Shown: positions 11,503 through 23,696 of the stretch, one piece after another | How the letters are laid out: each line of letters starts with the position of its first letter | Position numbering within the stretch: position 1 is the stretch's first letter | NCBI RefSeq assembly: GCF_947242115.1 | Contig: NC_074713.1 | Coordinates: 25,702,378 to 25,766,377, forward strand | DNA from: Biomphalaria glabrata | Taxonomy: Eukaryota > Mollusca > Gastropoda > Planorbidae | Direction: 5' to 3' | Length of the DNA stretch: 64,000 bases | Translations under genes and position numbers: made by a program | The notes under the pieces: model-generated | Told to the model about the DNA's origin: nothing | What the model saw: only the letters and a program-made list of their open reading frames with translations | Database searches by the model: none

Positions 11503-12635
11503 TCTTAGAACCTGAAATGAAGTGCATGAATTAGTTATAAATTTCAAAAGCAAAAAATAAAGAGATATTAATGTTATATAAGATTTGTATAATTTGTGTA
11601 TTATAATTCCATCTTGACTGTGAAGTACCATACTTTTAAACATTACTATAAATCTACTTAATATGCAAATTTTAAAAAGAAACCATGAGGATTTTTTTTT
11701 TCAATCTGATGTGACCTCAAAGTGGGGAAAGGCAACATAGTCTATATTTATTAAATATCACTGTCTTTCTTTCATTTCCAGCACGAAAATTTAATATAAA
11801 CAACTTGAAAACTAGCTTGAGCAATCTCTTGGCAACTGTGTACATACTTTGTCATCTTCTCATTCATTTAGTCATTTCCACTTCCCACGCACACACATAC
11901 ATTATTTTTCTAATAATCAATACAAAAGTAAGTTCTATTATATCTCCATGGTTAATTTTTAATCATTGTAATTAAAATAACACCATTTAAATCATTTATT
12001 CATATTTTATTACAGTAGCAACAATCTCCTAAAGTAAAACTGCTTTGTTAAATTTTAAATTATTCCTTTTTTTTTTAATTCCTGTACATTTTCAATTGTG
12101 CATGAAGAAAACAATGTATTATATTTCAATAATTTATTTTTTATACTTAATCAGATACATTATCAGCCGACTATATTAAAATTATATCCAAGTACTCTAG
12201 ATAATAACAAGAAATGTCAACAATAACAACAAGAAAAACAATTTTCAATGAATCCCTGCACACACAATAATCCTAAGAAATGATATTGCTGACAAAATGG
12301 CAAAAATAAATAAATAGAAATAGGAATTGCATCTAGAGATCTAGAAATGTCTAGATTTAATCTAGATTTATTAAAACTCTCTAAGTAGAGCCTAGACAGG
12401 AACTATTTTCAATGATTTGCATAGTTTTGCGCTCTTTGTCAAGATGGCTGCTTTTTATTTTCAGAGATCTTAAAATCATATTTATTAAAAATCTATTTAA
12501 GAAAGTAAAAACTTTAAATTATAGATATAACTTAATATAGCATCTATATTTATATTATTCTCTTTTTCCCTCAAGAGTTTGTCGAGTAATAAGAAGTATT
12601 TCTGTCCACGAGAAAACAAGAGTAGTATTCACACT
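11503..12635. other. 5' flank of DCLRE1B
   Basis: Contains the presumed 5' UTR intron start (acceptor at 11512-11513) and upstream sequence. It aligns patchily with 33950-34860 upstream of the second copy, for example around GGCAACATAG, so the duplication included the gene's upstream region. No confident promoter element picked. Confidence 0.5.
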
Positions 12636-12745
12636 ACGGATGACTGGCTACGCGCTTCACTGTCGTTAAAATGTATCAAACCCTGCCCGCTCCCATCCCC
12701 CTTTGTCTTGCGGGAGGTTTGGACTAGGAACTAATCTAAATAATC
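12636..12745 (+). mobile_element. tRNA-derived SINE, family 1, partial
   Basis: Begins GGATGACTGGCTACGCGC and continues CAAACCCTGCCCGCTCCCATC to GCGGGAGGTTTGGACTAGG, the diagnostic middle of family 1. The tRNA head is partly lost. Confidence 0.75.
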
Positions 12746-12761
12746 TACTATATGTAAATAG

Positions 12762-13391
12762 CAGGGCCGGACTTAACCATTGTGGGAGCCTATGCGAAAC
12801 GGATTTCGCGGGGCCAAGTTTGGCTAGGGAAGCGGATAATAAGTGAAATTTAAGAGTTTGATTTAGAAAATAAATTCGTCTTTGCAATTTATTCATTCAT
12901 TACTACGTAGAGAATTACTTTACGAGCCTTGCGTGTAGCAAAGTTATACCTACATACCTACATATAAAGTTTCCTACATAGATTCCGCTCAATAGCAAGA
13001 ATTACCAAATGTTTCAATATATCTTTGAGAATTGTTGCCCTCAAGTAATTATTCATTAGTTTGAGGCGCGAGAAGCTTCTTTCACCAGATTACACAATTT
13101 TGGCTGATGCATAATGCTGCGCGTAAGATTGGCGTTTTCCATATTGAATGACACCCCAAAATGTCAATTTTTGTGTATATATTTCCTTATATTTTAAGGA
13201 CTTTTTCGTATATTTTGCAACTTCGGGAGATTTCCAGGAGCTCCTGGTAAATCGACAGGAGGGCGCAGGAAATCTGTTTTAAGTTATAAAATGGTTTAAT
13301 TTAATAATTTATACACCTTGAATTAGCGTGGGTCCCATGAAAGTGATGATCCTTCGGTCGCATAGGTTGCAGTGGCCTAAGACCGGCCCTG
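12762..13391. mobile_element. hAT-like non-autonomous element (CAGGGCCGG family)
   Basis: The ends are CAGGGCCGGACTTA and TAAGACCGGCCCTG, inverted. The 8-bp flanks (GTAAATAG and CAAAATAA) agree at 5 of 8 positions, a worn duplication. The interior shares sequence, in opposite orientation, with the better copy at 45078-45795. No transposase is visible. Confidence 0.8.
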
Positions 13392-14494
13392 CAAAATAAC
13401 CAGCCGCCAGTCAACTAGTAGAATTTAATTATAATAAACCAGCAAACTTTTAGCCAAATAGTACAACTATGGAAATGGGGGAGGGGGTGAAACAGTCAAC
13501 ATAAAAAAGCTGGGAAGTGGGTCATTCTCCAGATTGGAGGGGAAGGGCTCTTTTTGTTTAGCCCCCCTTTCCAGTCAATGTAACAGAAGAGACTGCCACT
13601 AGAGAGGGAAGGGAGGGAGGGATGAGTCCACTAAAAGCTTGGTTGACCAGATAGGGACTACAGGTAGGAAGGCTTACAACAGGTGTGACCTTAGTGTAGT
13701 TGATCTACACTTGGCTTACTAACCAAGGAGAGGGTGGGGTGGGGGGGTGGGGAGAGAAAACTTGCTATCACCTACTAGCAGGCTGCAGGCCTTACTCTCT
13801 AATGTCCAATGGACTGGACCCAGTGGAGAACAGTAATCATTATAATGTGGAGCTGACACCTCCATGTTTAAATAGACTAGCCCATAGACATCACTGTGAA
13901 GCTAGGAAAAAATTGCAGCACCATTATAATGTGTGAGTGTGTGTGTGTGTGGGGGGGGGGAGTGAGACAGGACTGAAATAATGATCCTAAATGTGGAATT
14001 GCTCCAAACCAAAACTTTCTCCTCCATGTCAAACTAGGCTTGACTCTAGACATTGTTTTGTAGCTAGGGAAAAAATAGCAGATGTAACATAGATATTAAT
14101 GTAATTAGGGGGAGGAGGTCTACAAAAAATCATTTTAACATGAAGGAGAAAGGCTGTATTAGAGTGTGGAAAAAGTGACATAGAATTGATTGTCTTAATC
14201 TTTTCAAACTTTTGTAAAAGAAAATGGCTTCAAGGGAAGAATTGTAAGATTATATTGATTTTATATGATACAATGTCCGCGAATGTTTTTGTTTTTTTTA
14301 ATTGTCCATGAGGTGTGCAAACCCCACAAGTAAACTTGAATTCTATTTTTTTTATAATCATAGGACTATCAAGCAGCAAATCTATAATTATAGCTGAGGA
14401 GATTTCTACTTTCACTTTTTCCAAAGTCTAACCATTTCAGAGAAAAAAAAATTCAAGTGAAAACGGGTGCAAAAGTGTCAGCAATACGATCTTT
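13392..14494. other. Intergenic, no gene seen
   Basis: Purine-rich and G-run stretches (13470-13630 and 13735-13760), a GT run near 13935, no recognisable coding or repeat ends. A short direct repeat of CACTGTGAAGCTAGG-like text occurs near 13890. Confidence 0.4.
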
Positions 14495-14612
14495 ACTCTA
14501 ATAGGTTTATTTTGTGTGACTTTGAGGTGTGTCCAAAAAAAGTTGAAACAATTTTTTGACTTAAAAAACAAAGGGTTGTGTCACAGGATAATGTAACATC
14601 GCTACAATAATA
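14495..14612. mobile_element. Fragment of the TAGGGATGTTACA element
   Basis: GTTGAAACAATTTTTTGACTTA followed by GTGTCACAGGATAATGTAAC matches the right end of the element at 18102-19036. The left end was not found. Confidence 0.55.
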
Positions 14613-17223
14613 GCCAATTTGAAATTGGTCAAAAAAATGGTCCTAAAAGTAGAATGTTGAGAGCTCAATCTGTTTTCCGACATATTAATAATTTAGTAAA
14701 TTTACTATAATTATAATAGTTTTAAAATAGATCTAGACTGACTAGAGTAATCTAGACTAAAGTCTAAGTCTAGTATTTTAAATTTTTTATTGTCTTTTTA
14801 TGTAAGAAAAACTAATTTCAAATTTGTTAGTCAGGTTGTTGTTTTTTATTATGTTACCCGGATGACTTTACCTCTTCCTAGGGTTAAGACTATATTTTTT
14901 GATTGGCTAAGTCTATACTAATGAGCCTGGCAATATTTATTCTGTTTTTGGGGCTAATTTATTTGATTTATAAGCCAAGTTGTTTGATTCCATACAAAAA
15001 AAATTAATAGGGTGTCCGAATTAAATTACGATTTTCTTACCAAAATCTATTTTGGACAGCCAGTTTTGGAAATCAATGATAATGATCTTATATTATATTT
15101 GTTCGTTTGTTGTTGTTTTTTTAATAGAGAATAAATGGGCAAATGTTTAGAGTGAGCTTGGTACATTGAATGAAGTTAAATGCTTAGATCTAGACCTACT
15201 AGATAGATCTAGATTTATATAGAGAAAATATAGAGGATTCAGCTATTTAGGCAAGAATGGCTATCCTAAACTGTACTATACTACAAAACATCATCTGTAT
15301 TAGAAATTTATTAAATTAAAATACAAATTTATAAACACTAACATTCTAATCATGCAAACATAAAATAAGTCTAAAAGTCTGTGTAGAAGTCACTATCCCA
15401 GTGACCTAATTTTGGGAAAATAAGTGTGTTCATATTTTAATTTTTTGTGTTCGTTTTTATGCATGATTTGAAAACATCTTAATGATTTCCTGTGAGAGGC
15501 TATGCCTGAGGATCTTAAAATTTATGTTAATATAGAATTAAAATCTGAGTTTATTGATGCCTAAATATAGATCAAGAGAGTCATTAGAGACTGTCCGAAA
15601 TAAATTATGGTGTCCGGAATCAAATAATGTGGGTCAAATGTGTATGAATTAAATGAAAACACACGGCCTATTTCACCTTAAATATAATAACAAATATCTA
15701 GGTTAGGGGACTTAGGGGTACAAATATAAGTACTAAAGTGTCTAAAGTAGTCATCCTTATTCTCCTTTAATAGCTTTAACTATTCTTGATTTTGATACTT
15801 CATTAATCAGTTCATTTTCTTTTCTATGTCGAACCATTGTAAAATAATGCACTGTCAAAGTCAAACTTTCAAATTTGGGCCTATGCCTATACTATACTGC
15901 CTATACTAATATAGCCTTACTATAGTAGGTACTTCAACATCGCTATTTTAGTGCGCCGGAAGTCTGCTTAAAAGCTGGTCCTAATGGTTTCGGTCGCGTC
16001 CCCGGTTACCATCGGAAAAGTGAGTAAAACGTCATTATTTTTTAAACCGATCTTCTAGATTATAGTATCATTTTGTCGGGGAGAAAATGACGATTCTTTT
16101 GATACCAAATTTGACGGGATTGGCTTACTAGATCGTTTTTTTTTAAAGTTTCCAAAATTAGGGTGTGTTCCAGCTATGATTACTTTTTTATTTTTGTTTT
16201 GTAATTATTTATATTGGTTAGTAATTTGTAGTATCCATATCTACATAAGAATCACGTGTGATTATTAAGCTATTTTGGATGGCGCTCTTGGTATATGAAT
16301 GCCAAAATGACCACCAAATCGAAAGTAGCCATTTTGCTATCAATTCTACCGGAAGTAGTAATAAAATACTTATAAAAGATTATTAAAACGAAGTTTCCTT
16401 GTTTATTAATATAGATAATGAAGCAAAAAACTCGTATTAATGTAGATCTAGATTTATTTAGTAATAGATCTAGAGAAGCAACAGATAATGTAGAAAAATC
16501 AAATTATTGTTTTAATCATACACTAGAGTGTAAATCTAGGTCTAATACTTAGATTTAGCCTTAGATCTATTTTCTAGAATAGGAACAGAGATGCATAGAA
16601 TGAAATCAAGAATTAGATAAAGATAGATAAGATAGGATAATTGATTTGATATATAATATACTAGTCTAGTCTATTCTTAATTGTCTTAATAAACTAATAC
16701 TAGTTTCTAGATCTAGAATGTTGAGGACTAAATTTAGATCTATTTTTTTTATGTGAAATTTAATGGGAGAAACTTTGAGAAATAGCCTAAAAACTAAAGC
16801 AGCTTTTCAATATATATAAATTAGATCTAGATGTTATAAGTTTGTTTAGATTATGTCTGTATATATAATATATATATGTATTAACTTTATAAAAGAGACA
16901 TTCTGATATCTGATCTTGGCAATTTTACTAATAGTTTTGATTTCTATTGCCTCTTGCCTTGCTCCCCCCTCACCCCCCCCCCCCCATATCCAAATATTTT
17001 GTAATTTTACATCTGCGTTTTTTGTTTTGTTTGGTAAAAAAAAAAAAGGTCAATATTTTAAAAATGTTTTTTAAAGATAAATTTTTCATATTCCAGCTGT
17101 TTAAAGTCTCCTTTTAATTTTATGATTAAATATAAAGAATAAAAAAGTTTTCATCAATATTTGAAAAAAATCTAGCTGTTCCTGTTGTAAAATTTTAAAA
17201 AATAAAGGTCACAATTATTAATG
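14613..17223. other. Intergenic, AT-rich, no gene seen
   Basis: Contains scattered TCTAGA/AGATCT words (16430-16760), C-run at 16974-16985, AT dinucleotide runs near 16860 and repeated text GTGTCCG(A)AAT at about 15010, 15595 and 15610. No credible reading frame. Confidence 0.45.
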
Positions 17224-17815
17224 GCTATTTTTCTTTAAAATTAATATTTATTTTTGTAGCAAATAACATGTTTAAAGTTTCTTGAAAATTTGAAATGGTA
17301 ATATTAATAAATAAAAAAGTTGTGCATGAATAAGTCAAATTCTGACCAAATTCGTTGTTTCTATTTTTAACTGCGTCTGGCTGTAAAAGTATAAAAAATA
17401 GATTTAGATGAAAGATTTGGGGGTTATAAAATGATATAAAGAACATATAAAGTCTCCTGAAAATTTAAAATGGAAATATTGAGAAATAAAAAAGTTATGC
17501 ATGAATTAAGTCAAATTTCGACCAAATTTGTCGTCTCTATTTTCAGCTTTGCCTGGCTGTAATTTTAAGTAAAAAAATAGATTTAATTGATAGATTTGGG
17601 GGTTATAAAATGATATAAAGAACATGTAAAGTCTCCTGAAAATTTGAAATGGAAATATTGACAAATAACAAAGTTGTGCTTGAATCAAGTCAAATTTCGA
17701 CCAAATTTGTCGTCTCTATTTTCAGCTTCGCCCGGCTGTAAAAGTATGAAAAATCGGCTTAGATGAAAGATTGGGGTCATATCACACTTTAAATAACATG
17801 CATAAAGTCTTCTGA
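17224..17815. repeat. About 178-bp degenerate tandem repeat, 3-4 units
   Basis: The marker ACATGTAAAGTCTCCTGAAA recurs near 17268, 17444, 17622 and 17800, each followed by AATTTGAAATGG, AAGTTGTGCATGAA and GACCAAATTTGTCG-type text. The short minus-strand frames there, with repeated MFFISFYNPQI-like text, are artefacts of this repeat. Confidence 0.8.
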
Positions 17816-18101
17816 AAATTTGAACCAAAAAATATTGAATAATAAGAAAGATATGCATGCTTTAATAACAAAAAGTCAAAATTCGGGTACCAAATTTTTT
17901 TATTGAATACAAAGCCAAAGAAGGAAAAAAAAATACAAAAAAAAATCATAACAACTTTGCTTCTACTTATCATAGAAACATAAATTTGATATTTTTGTAA
18001 ATGGGACACCAAGCTCTATTTAATATCAATTACAAAACTATACCATCAAAATAATTTTTTTTGTTGAAGTGCCTAACTATAGGTGTCCGAATAGCATAAA
18101 C

Positions 18102-19036
18102 TAGGGATGTTACAATTTTTTTCAGAAAAATTATTTTAAGAATCTTGTTGTCTGATATGTTGTAGATTTGAAAGAGCCTTCTAAATTTATATGAATTATG
18201 TATGTATGATTCCTGGTTGAAAGAAAATAAATTTTCTATGTGTGCTTGTCCTTATCATAGCAACCAATGGGCACGATGTGAGGAGATTTGAATGTGTTGA
18301 ATAAATATGCTTGCCATTTCTTATATATTAATCAACTAGTCCAAAAACATGTTTCAAATGAAAGTTTATTGTTATTAAAATATCTGAACACTAAGCTGCA
18401 TATTATATATTCATTAGATCTAAATCTACATCTATTTCAAAATGAGTAACTGCAGAAATAAATCAATGTCAGCCATTTTGACATCATTTCAGTCTAAGTT
18501 TTTTTTAAACTGCTATAATAATTCAACCTATCAGAAAATTGTTTGATGTCACATGACCAATCTGACCAATCACTATTATCTTGGCATGTAAACAAGAAGG
18601 CTAAAATTACAATGGTTAACAATGGCCTCCAGCATTAGATTCAACTGCTAAATATTAAAAAATTAATAGCATCCAAAGTGCACAGTATTATGTGAAAAGT
18701 AAAGCACTGAAATTTAGCCAGAAAAATGCTCTACAATACTGGAGAGTCAAAAGGCGTGGGAATGTTGAGCTTTTTAAACTATACACAAGGGAAATCGAAC
18801 CTTTATTTAAGTCTAATAAAACGAAACCTTCTACTCCACGTGGGAAAGCGTAATTTCATTCCCGGAAGCCATTTTTATTGGTCAATCAAAAACTATAACT
18901 CTTTTACAGAGAAGTATTCAATTAATAGGTTAACAAAGTGCACCTTTAAGGTATGTAAAAAAAATGTCAGAAAAAAGTCGAAACAGTTTTTTGACTTAAT
19001 AAAAGGGGCGTGTCACCGGATATTGTAACATCCCTA
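18102..19036. mobile_element. 935-bp DNA element with TAGGGATGTTACAAT inverted ends
   Basis: The left end TAGGGATGTTACAAT is repeated inverted at the right end (ATTGTAACATCCCTA). A perfect 7-bp direct repeat CATAAAC flanks it (18095-18101 and 19037-19043). The interior has short frames only, none recognised. The flanks argue strongly for a transposed unit; superfamily unclear. Confidence 0.78.
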
Positions 19037-19043
19037 CATAAAC

Positions 19044-20285
19044 TACTCTAGTCTATACTAGTATACTTACATTATTATTTTATACTTTTTTTTATATTTA
19101 TAGATATCTTATCTAGATCTAGATTAACTAGATCTAGATCTAGCTAGTTTTAGATTTTCAACTAGATCTAGATTTAGTTAGATCAGATTGACTTAGTCGA
19201 CTGAGATTGTCATACTACATTACTACATAGACTAGGTGTAGGTCTAGATCTCATCTAGATTCTAGATCATGTAGTAGATTATCATTGTAGTATTTGTATT
19301 TGTAGATCTAAATCTAGTCTAAAGCAAGACTCTAGTTAATCTAGACTAGATTCAATGTCTATATTCAGACTTACTATTAGAACTAGATCTAGATGTCTAG
19401 TTAAATCTCTATTCTCTAGTAAGTTAAGTAGAGTCTAATATCATCGTTACTAAGTTTTAAGAATCATCCTTTTAAATTCAAAAGAGCAGGCATGTTCATG
19501 TTTTTTAGGCCAGGTGGTACTAGTCTCTAGACTTCTATGCTCATTTTAAAAACATAGAACTTAAGTTGAAAAATATTTAAATTATAATACATCTACCCAA
19601 ATTTCTTCTGATGCGGTTCAGTGAAAAACAAGTAAAATATAAAAAAGAAATTTTAAAAAGTCTAGCACAGGGGTGCTACTTTTCTGAGATAACCCGGAAA
19701 TGGGTCCAATTTTGTTAAAATCTGAGGGTTTTTTTTTTACGATTTTGAATTTGGTCAAATTTCTTCGCATTTTCCCAGTTGATCTTAGTTTGCTAGTTCC
19801 GATCGCGCGAGCCACAACTTTTAAACATCATATCTCGCGATTCGCGAGACTTTCACTTTACATGCGCACTAAGCTTTATTTATTTATTTTTTAGAATGTA
19901 AACACCATAGACATAGACATAAAATATATTTTATGAAATATATATGACACGAACCCACCTCATTTAGAATTTTACCACTATAGAATCTAGATTCGACCTA
20001 GAGTCTAATATTTGGTATAGATCTAAGGTACTCGCGTACCAAGAAAAAAAAATTAAGTGCGAACTAAGAATTTTTTTTTCTTTCCGTGTAAAAAAAAAAA
20101 ACATAGTAGGCTAAATTATTATTTATTTATTCTGGACATTACAGTTCATTACATGAATCCGAACAACTTGCTGTTTTTTTTTTTTTTTTTTTTTTGTTGT
20201 TGTTGTTGTTGTTGTTTTTTTGCGGGGGGGGGGCGGAGGGTTGTCATTACATCTTTATTTTGATATTTAATATGAAACTATATTG
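19044..20285. other. Intergenic with TCTAGA-rich tract (19090-19460) and homopolymer/TTG microsatellite
   Basis: The AGATCTAGAT-type palindromic tract is the longest in the window. At about 20171-20230 a T run, a (GTT)n run and a G run follow one another. No coding evidence. Confidence 0.5.
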
Positions 20286-21663
20286 CATGGGCGTAGCCAG
20301 GATTTTTTTTTTTTTTTGGGGGGGGGGGGGATTTTTTTTATCCCACCCCCCAGAAAAAAAAAAAATATATATATATGTTTGTATGGATGGATGTGTGTGT
20401 ATGTGTACATAATTAATATTTATTACATTCTGACCCTTCATTCTTTTGGAAGACGTTTATTGTGCCCAAGAATAGGTTTTTCCTGGAGTGAAAAAACGGT
20501 AGACTCCTCGCCCTTGCCAGCAAGGGGTCTGGGGTCATTATTTTGCTATTAAAAAGTTTTATTTCAAAAACCTAAGGTGCCATTCTTACTGACTTACACC
20601 CTCCTTTTGGATGGCTTTTTTAAAAGTTTAAAACCCCTCAAGATAGTTTTGAGTTTAAAATCCCCTTACATAGCGTTTTAAGGTTATTATTATTTCTAAA
20701 GCAAACTACAGTCACCAAATTCTATGACCGTAGCTAAATGTGGTTTTGAATTTAAAAAAAAATAAAACAACTCCAGATATATTTTAGTTTAAAATCCCCC
20801 AACAGATGATTTTGACGATAAAACTTCCCGTTTCGGTATAACATCTAAAGCAAAATAGTTACCTAATTCCAAGATCGTAGTCAAGGAAAGTTACACATGT
20901 CTACCAGTGGCTTGGCTCCATTAATAAAGTGCAATGAAATTGAAAAACACTAAATGTGGCTCTACAAAGATGGCTAAGACGGATTTTAGGAGTCAGTTAT
21001 AGAGATCGGGTCTAAATCAAGGGAGTCGACCCCTTAGTAAGGTTGTGACAGAGCGTCGCATGAGGTTTGCAGGGTATGTTCTCCGACAAAAAGAATTACG
21101 CATAATAAGAGTTGCGATGACATCCTAGTACAACTTGGCGCCACACTTTTATGGAGATCCTCAGAGCAGGTGGGAAGAGGCTACAGACATTGCCAGTGAC
21201 AGATTTTTGTGGAAACAGCTTGCCAGCCAATGCGCCGAACGGCGCTGGAGGGTCTAAGTCAGTAAGAATAGCACATAAGGTTTTTGAAATAAAACTTTTT
21301 AATAGCAAAATAATGCACTGTAGGTACCTCAGAATATGCATTTAGTTGGCTATCAAAACCAGAAATAGTGCTTAGCGGCGGGGCTCCGCCCCGCGCCTGG
21401 GGAGCTCTCAGCGAACTCCCCAGACCCCTTGCTCCAAGGGCGTGGAGTCGACAATTTTTTCACTAACTCCAGAAAGAACCTATTCAAGGGCACAATAAAC
21501 GTCTTCCAAAAGAATGAAGGGTCAGAATGTAATAAAGATTAACTATGTACACACACACGTCCATTAGTATATATATAATTTTTTTCTGGGAGGGGGGGGG
21601 GTACGGGGGGGGGGAGAAAAAAATCACCCCCCCCCCCAAAAAATAATTCTGGCTACGCCCATG
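20286..21663. mobile_element. Foldback DNA element (GGGCGTAGCC ends), copy 1
   Basis: It opens CATGGGCGTAGCCAGGAT and closes CTGGCTACGCCCATG. The left arm (about 20420-20610) and right arm (about 21250-21540) are long inverted copies of each other: the text around CATTCTTTTGGAAGACG on the left reappears reversed as CGTCTTCCAAAAGAATG on the right. G/C and T/A runs sit just inside both ends. A LINE fragment lies between the arms. The same family is at 37711-39383. Confidence 0.78.
20955..21262 (+). mobile_element. RTE/CR1-like LINE C-terminus inside the foldback element
   Basis: Frames read WLRRILGVSYRDRV, then MRFAGYVLRQKELRIIR, then DRFLWKQLASQCAERRWRV and a stop, the characteristic end of many gastropod LINE reverse transcriptases. 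It is frameshifted. It lies between the two arms of the foldback, so it was inserted in or captured by it. Confidence 0.75.
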
Positions 21664-21683
21664 ATATATATATATATATAAAT

Positions 21684-21885
21684 GAAATGCTATAAGAACT
21701 CAGTGTACCAATGTCCATGATCCCTCGTCAGCTTTCTTGTATTGATAAACACATTTTTAGTCTAAGTAGGCCATGTGATATAGTGGATTTTTTTCCTTGG
21801 ACGTCATATGGAATGAATTTTTTTAATGAAATGCTATAAGAATTAGGCGCATCAATGTTTATTAAACCTCGCCAACTTTCTCGTA
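21684..21885. repeat. Dispersed copies (about 1.4) of the 150-bp TGACGTCATATGGAATGAATT repeat
   Basis: GAACTCAGTGTACCAATGTCC, ATGATCCCTCG, GACGTCATATGGAATGAATT and a second GAATTAGGCGCATCAATG match the five-unit array at 27500-28140. Confidence 0.75.
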
Positions 21886-21954
21886 TGAAAAAGACATACT
21901 AGCTATATCTGGTATATGTATACGAGTATAGTCTATATCGGCTCTGGTAACTGA

Positions 21955-22520
21955 GTGTCGCTCTAGTCTCTTAGCCATGGTTTGCGGTGGGGGAGGTTCA
22001 CCCGTAATAGAATAGGCAGATGGCGCTGCAGATAACATCCGCCGATTTATTGGAGCTGTCGTTTTTATGCAATGGACGCTCTCATATTGCGGCGTGAGGG
22101 GGAAATGAGGCTGCAGAAGTCCTTGCAAGAGAGAGGGCGTTGGCAGCCAATCAACTCGAAACACCAAACACGTCTCTAAAAGTTACTGGTTGAAGTCCTG
22201 TGAGGAATCTGACAGAGCTCGTGGTGTCTGGCAATGTATGCGTCACCCACATCGCGACGATCGGTGGTGACGCTTGAGGTCAGACCAAGCAATCATTGCG
22301 CAGTGAAGAAGGGACGTTGCCCGGTTCTGTCCGAATTATGACTCCCGATGCCATCACCGTGGAGAGAGCGTCAAAACAGTGTCGCATACATTGTACGAGT
22401 GTCCCCAGATCCGGGAGCTAAGGGGGGGGGGCGTGTCTGGACAGTCACCCGACTTGTGTGGGGGCTACGAGGGATTACGCGGTACGTCCCAGTTTCTTGC
22501 AGAGCACTACGGGAGGACTA
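21955..22520 (+). mobile_element. I-clade LINE fragment (RNase H region and C-terminus), decayed
   Basis: Frames give MQWTLSYCGVRGK (RNase H region; intact family members read MQWVPSH), then RARGVWQCMRHPH, DDRWWRLRSDQAIIAQ and VSHTLYECPQIREL (C-terminal zinc knuckle). These align block by block with the intact frame at 61817-62923, but with frameshifts and an in-frame stop. Confidence 0.75.
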
Positions 22521-22970
22521 GTCCTTCCTTTCTTTTTGTGTTCATAAATAATTTTTACACACAAAAACACGTATTAAGTCAATTATGGTTACGTATAACT
22601 AAAAAAAAAAGAGATTGTTTTTATATAATATCTATAAAAGCATGTTACACGCCAGGCATTGCAATAGCAAGTTACAAAAAGAGTTTCAATAGTGCTTAAA
22701 AAAAAAGAAGGGCTTAAATCTTTCGATAGGTTTGCTCCGAAGAAAAATATTGGGTTAAAATTATTTCGCCATTTCCATTCAATACACGCATTGGCACCAT
22801 ATTTATTCATAACATCCTGTGCTCTGACTGTAAACCACCCCTTTCGCTTTTCTATGTATAAAGAACGCCCATTGAATAACCTTTTAATCCAATATCATAT
22901 AAGCCAATGTCTCCAATAGATTGTGAATCCCTTGTATGGGCAATCAAACAAAATGCATATGGTGGCACAG
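22521..22970. other. Intergenic; shares text with 24780-24895
   Basis: CATTTCCATTCAATACACGCATT...CCATA here resembles CATTTCCGTTCAATACAAGCATT at 24808, so both are pieces of one dispersed repeat, possibly LINE. No gene seen. Confidence 0.4.
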
Positions 22971-22974
22971 ATGG

Positions 22975-23696
22975 GGGTAGTGATGTGAGTGTAGTCAACC
23001 GACGCAAATCGCCCCAGGCCAGCGCTAGACGAGCGGTCAACCGTGACGAGTTACGACGGTCAGCCGAGACGAGTGTCAACACGGCGGTTCGGGAAGGATT
23101 TACGGCGGTCCGGGAAGGATCGCCGTCGTGAACAGAGCACAGGAGCGTCACGAGAGTTGTAGTCATCTGACCACCTAGAAACGTCGAGCGGCGTTCTGTC
23201 CGGTTCGAGAAGGCCAGTAGGGACCCTATATAAGAGCGGAGGTGTCGCAGTCAAGACGGTTCACGGCAGGGGTTCAGAGCCCGGTTCACTACAGTCCGGT
23301 CGACTACAGCACAGTTCAGCGGTGTGGTTCTGTACGGAGCATTACGACGGTTCAGTGCGGAGTACTGTCAAGTACAGTTGAGACGACTGGCGTCTTGATC
23401 TTGGTCTGCGATCGAGTCCGACACAACGAGCCTAGTGTGTGAAGTCAGTCCTGAACTGTTGAACCCAGTGCAAGCCCGGAACGAGACGGAGAGGCCAGTG
23501 CAAGAGTTGATACTGCGGAACGGTGTTATCGGAGAGATATTTGTACAGTGTACGTGTTGCCAATTGTACAGTATTGGCGGTTATTTATTCAACTATTAAA
23601 GTGTTACGTTACTTTAGAGCCCTGAGTTGTCAAGTTCTTTAAGTTGGTGGTGTATGGTGCAGTTTGCAGAGAGCCTGGATAGTGAGATTCGTAACA
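22975..23696. mobile_element. LTR fossil, family A relative
   Basis: The 3' part matches the family-A solo LTR: GCCAATTGTACAGTATTGGC, ATTAAAGTGTTACG, GTTGTCAAGTTCTT, ending CGTAACA at 23696. A TATA-like CCCTATATAAGAGCGG lies at about 23226. It is noticeably richer in CG dinucleotides than its surroundings. The 5' limit is uncertain; no internal region seen. Confidence 0.6.

Noticed and set aside
17225-18012. Minus-strand frames with repeated FFISFYNPQI text
   Set aside because: Translation of the 178-bp tandem repeat, not a protein family.
18726-19028. A possible THAP-like or transposase frame within the TAGGGATG element
   Set aside because: Text such as GVGMLSF and PGSHFYW is suggestive, but the required Cys and His spacing is missing.
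20057-20552. Frames with Phe/Gly/Lys homopolymers
   Set aside because: Caused by T, G and A runs at the end of the foldback element.
22852-23442. Arg/Ser/Thr-rich frames on both strands around 23 kb
   Set aside because: They fall inside the CG-rich LTR fossil and show no conserved protein pattern.
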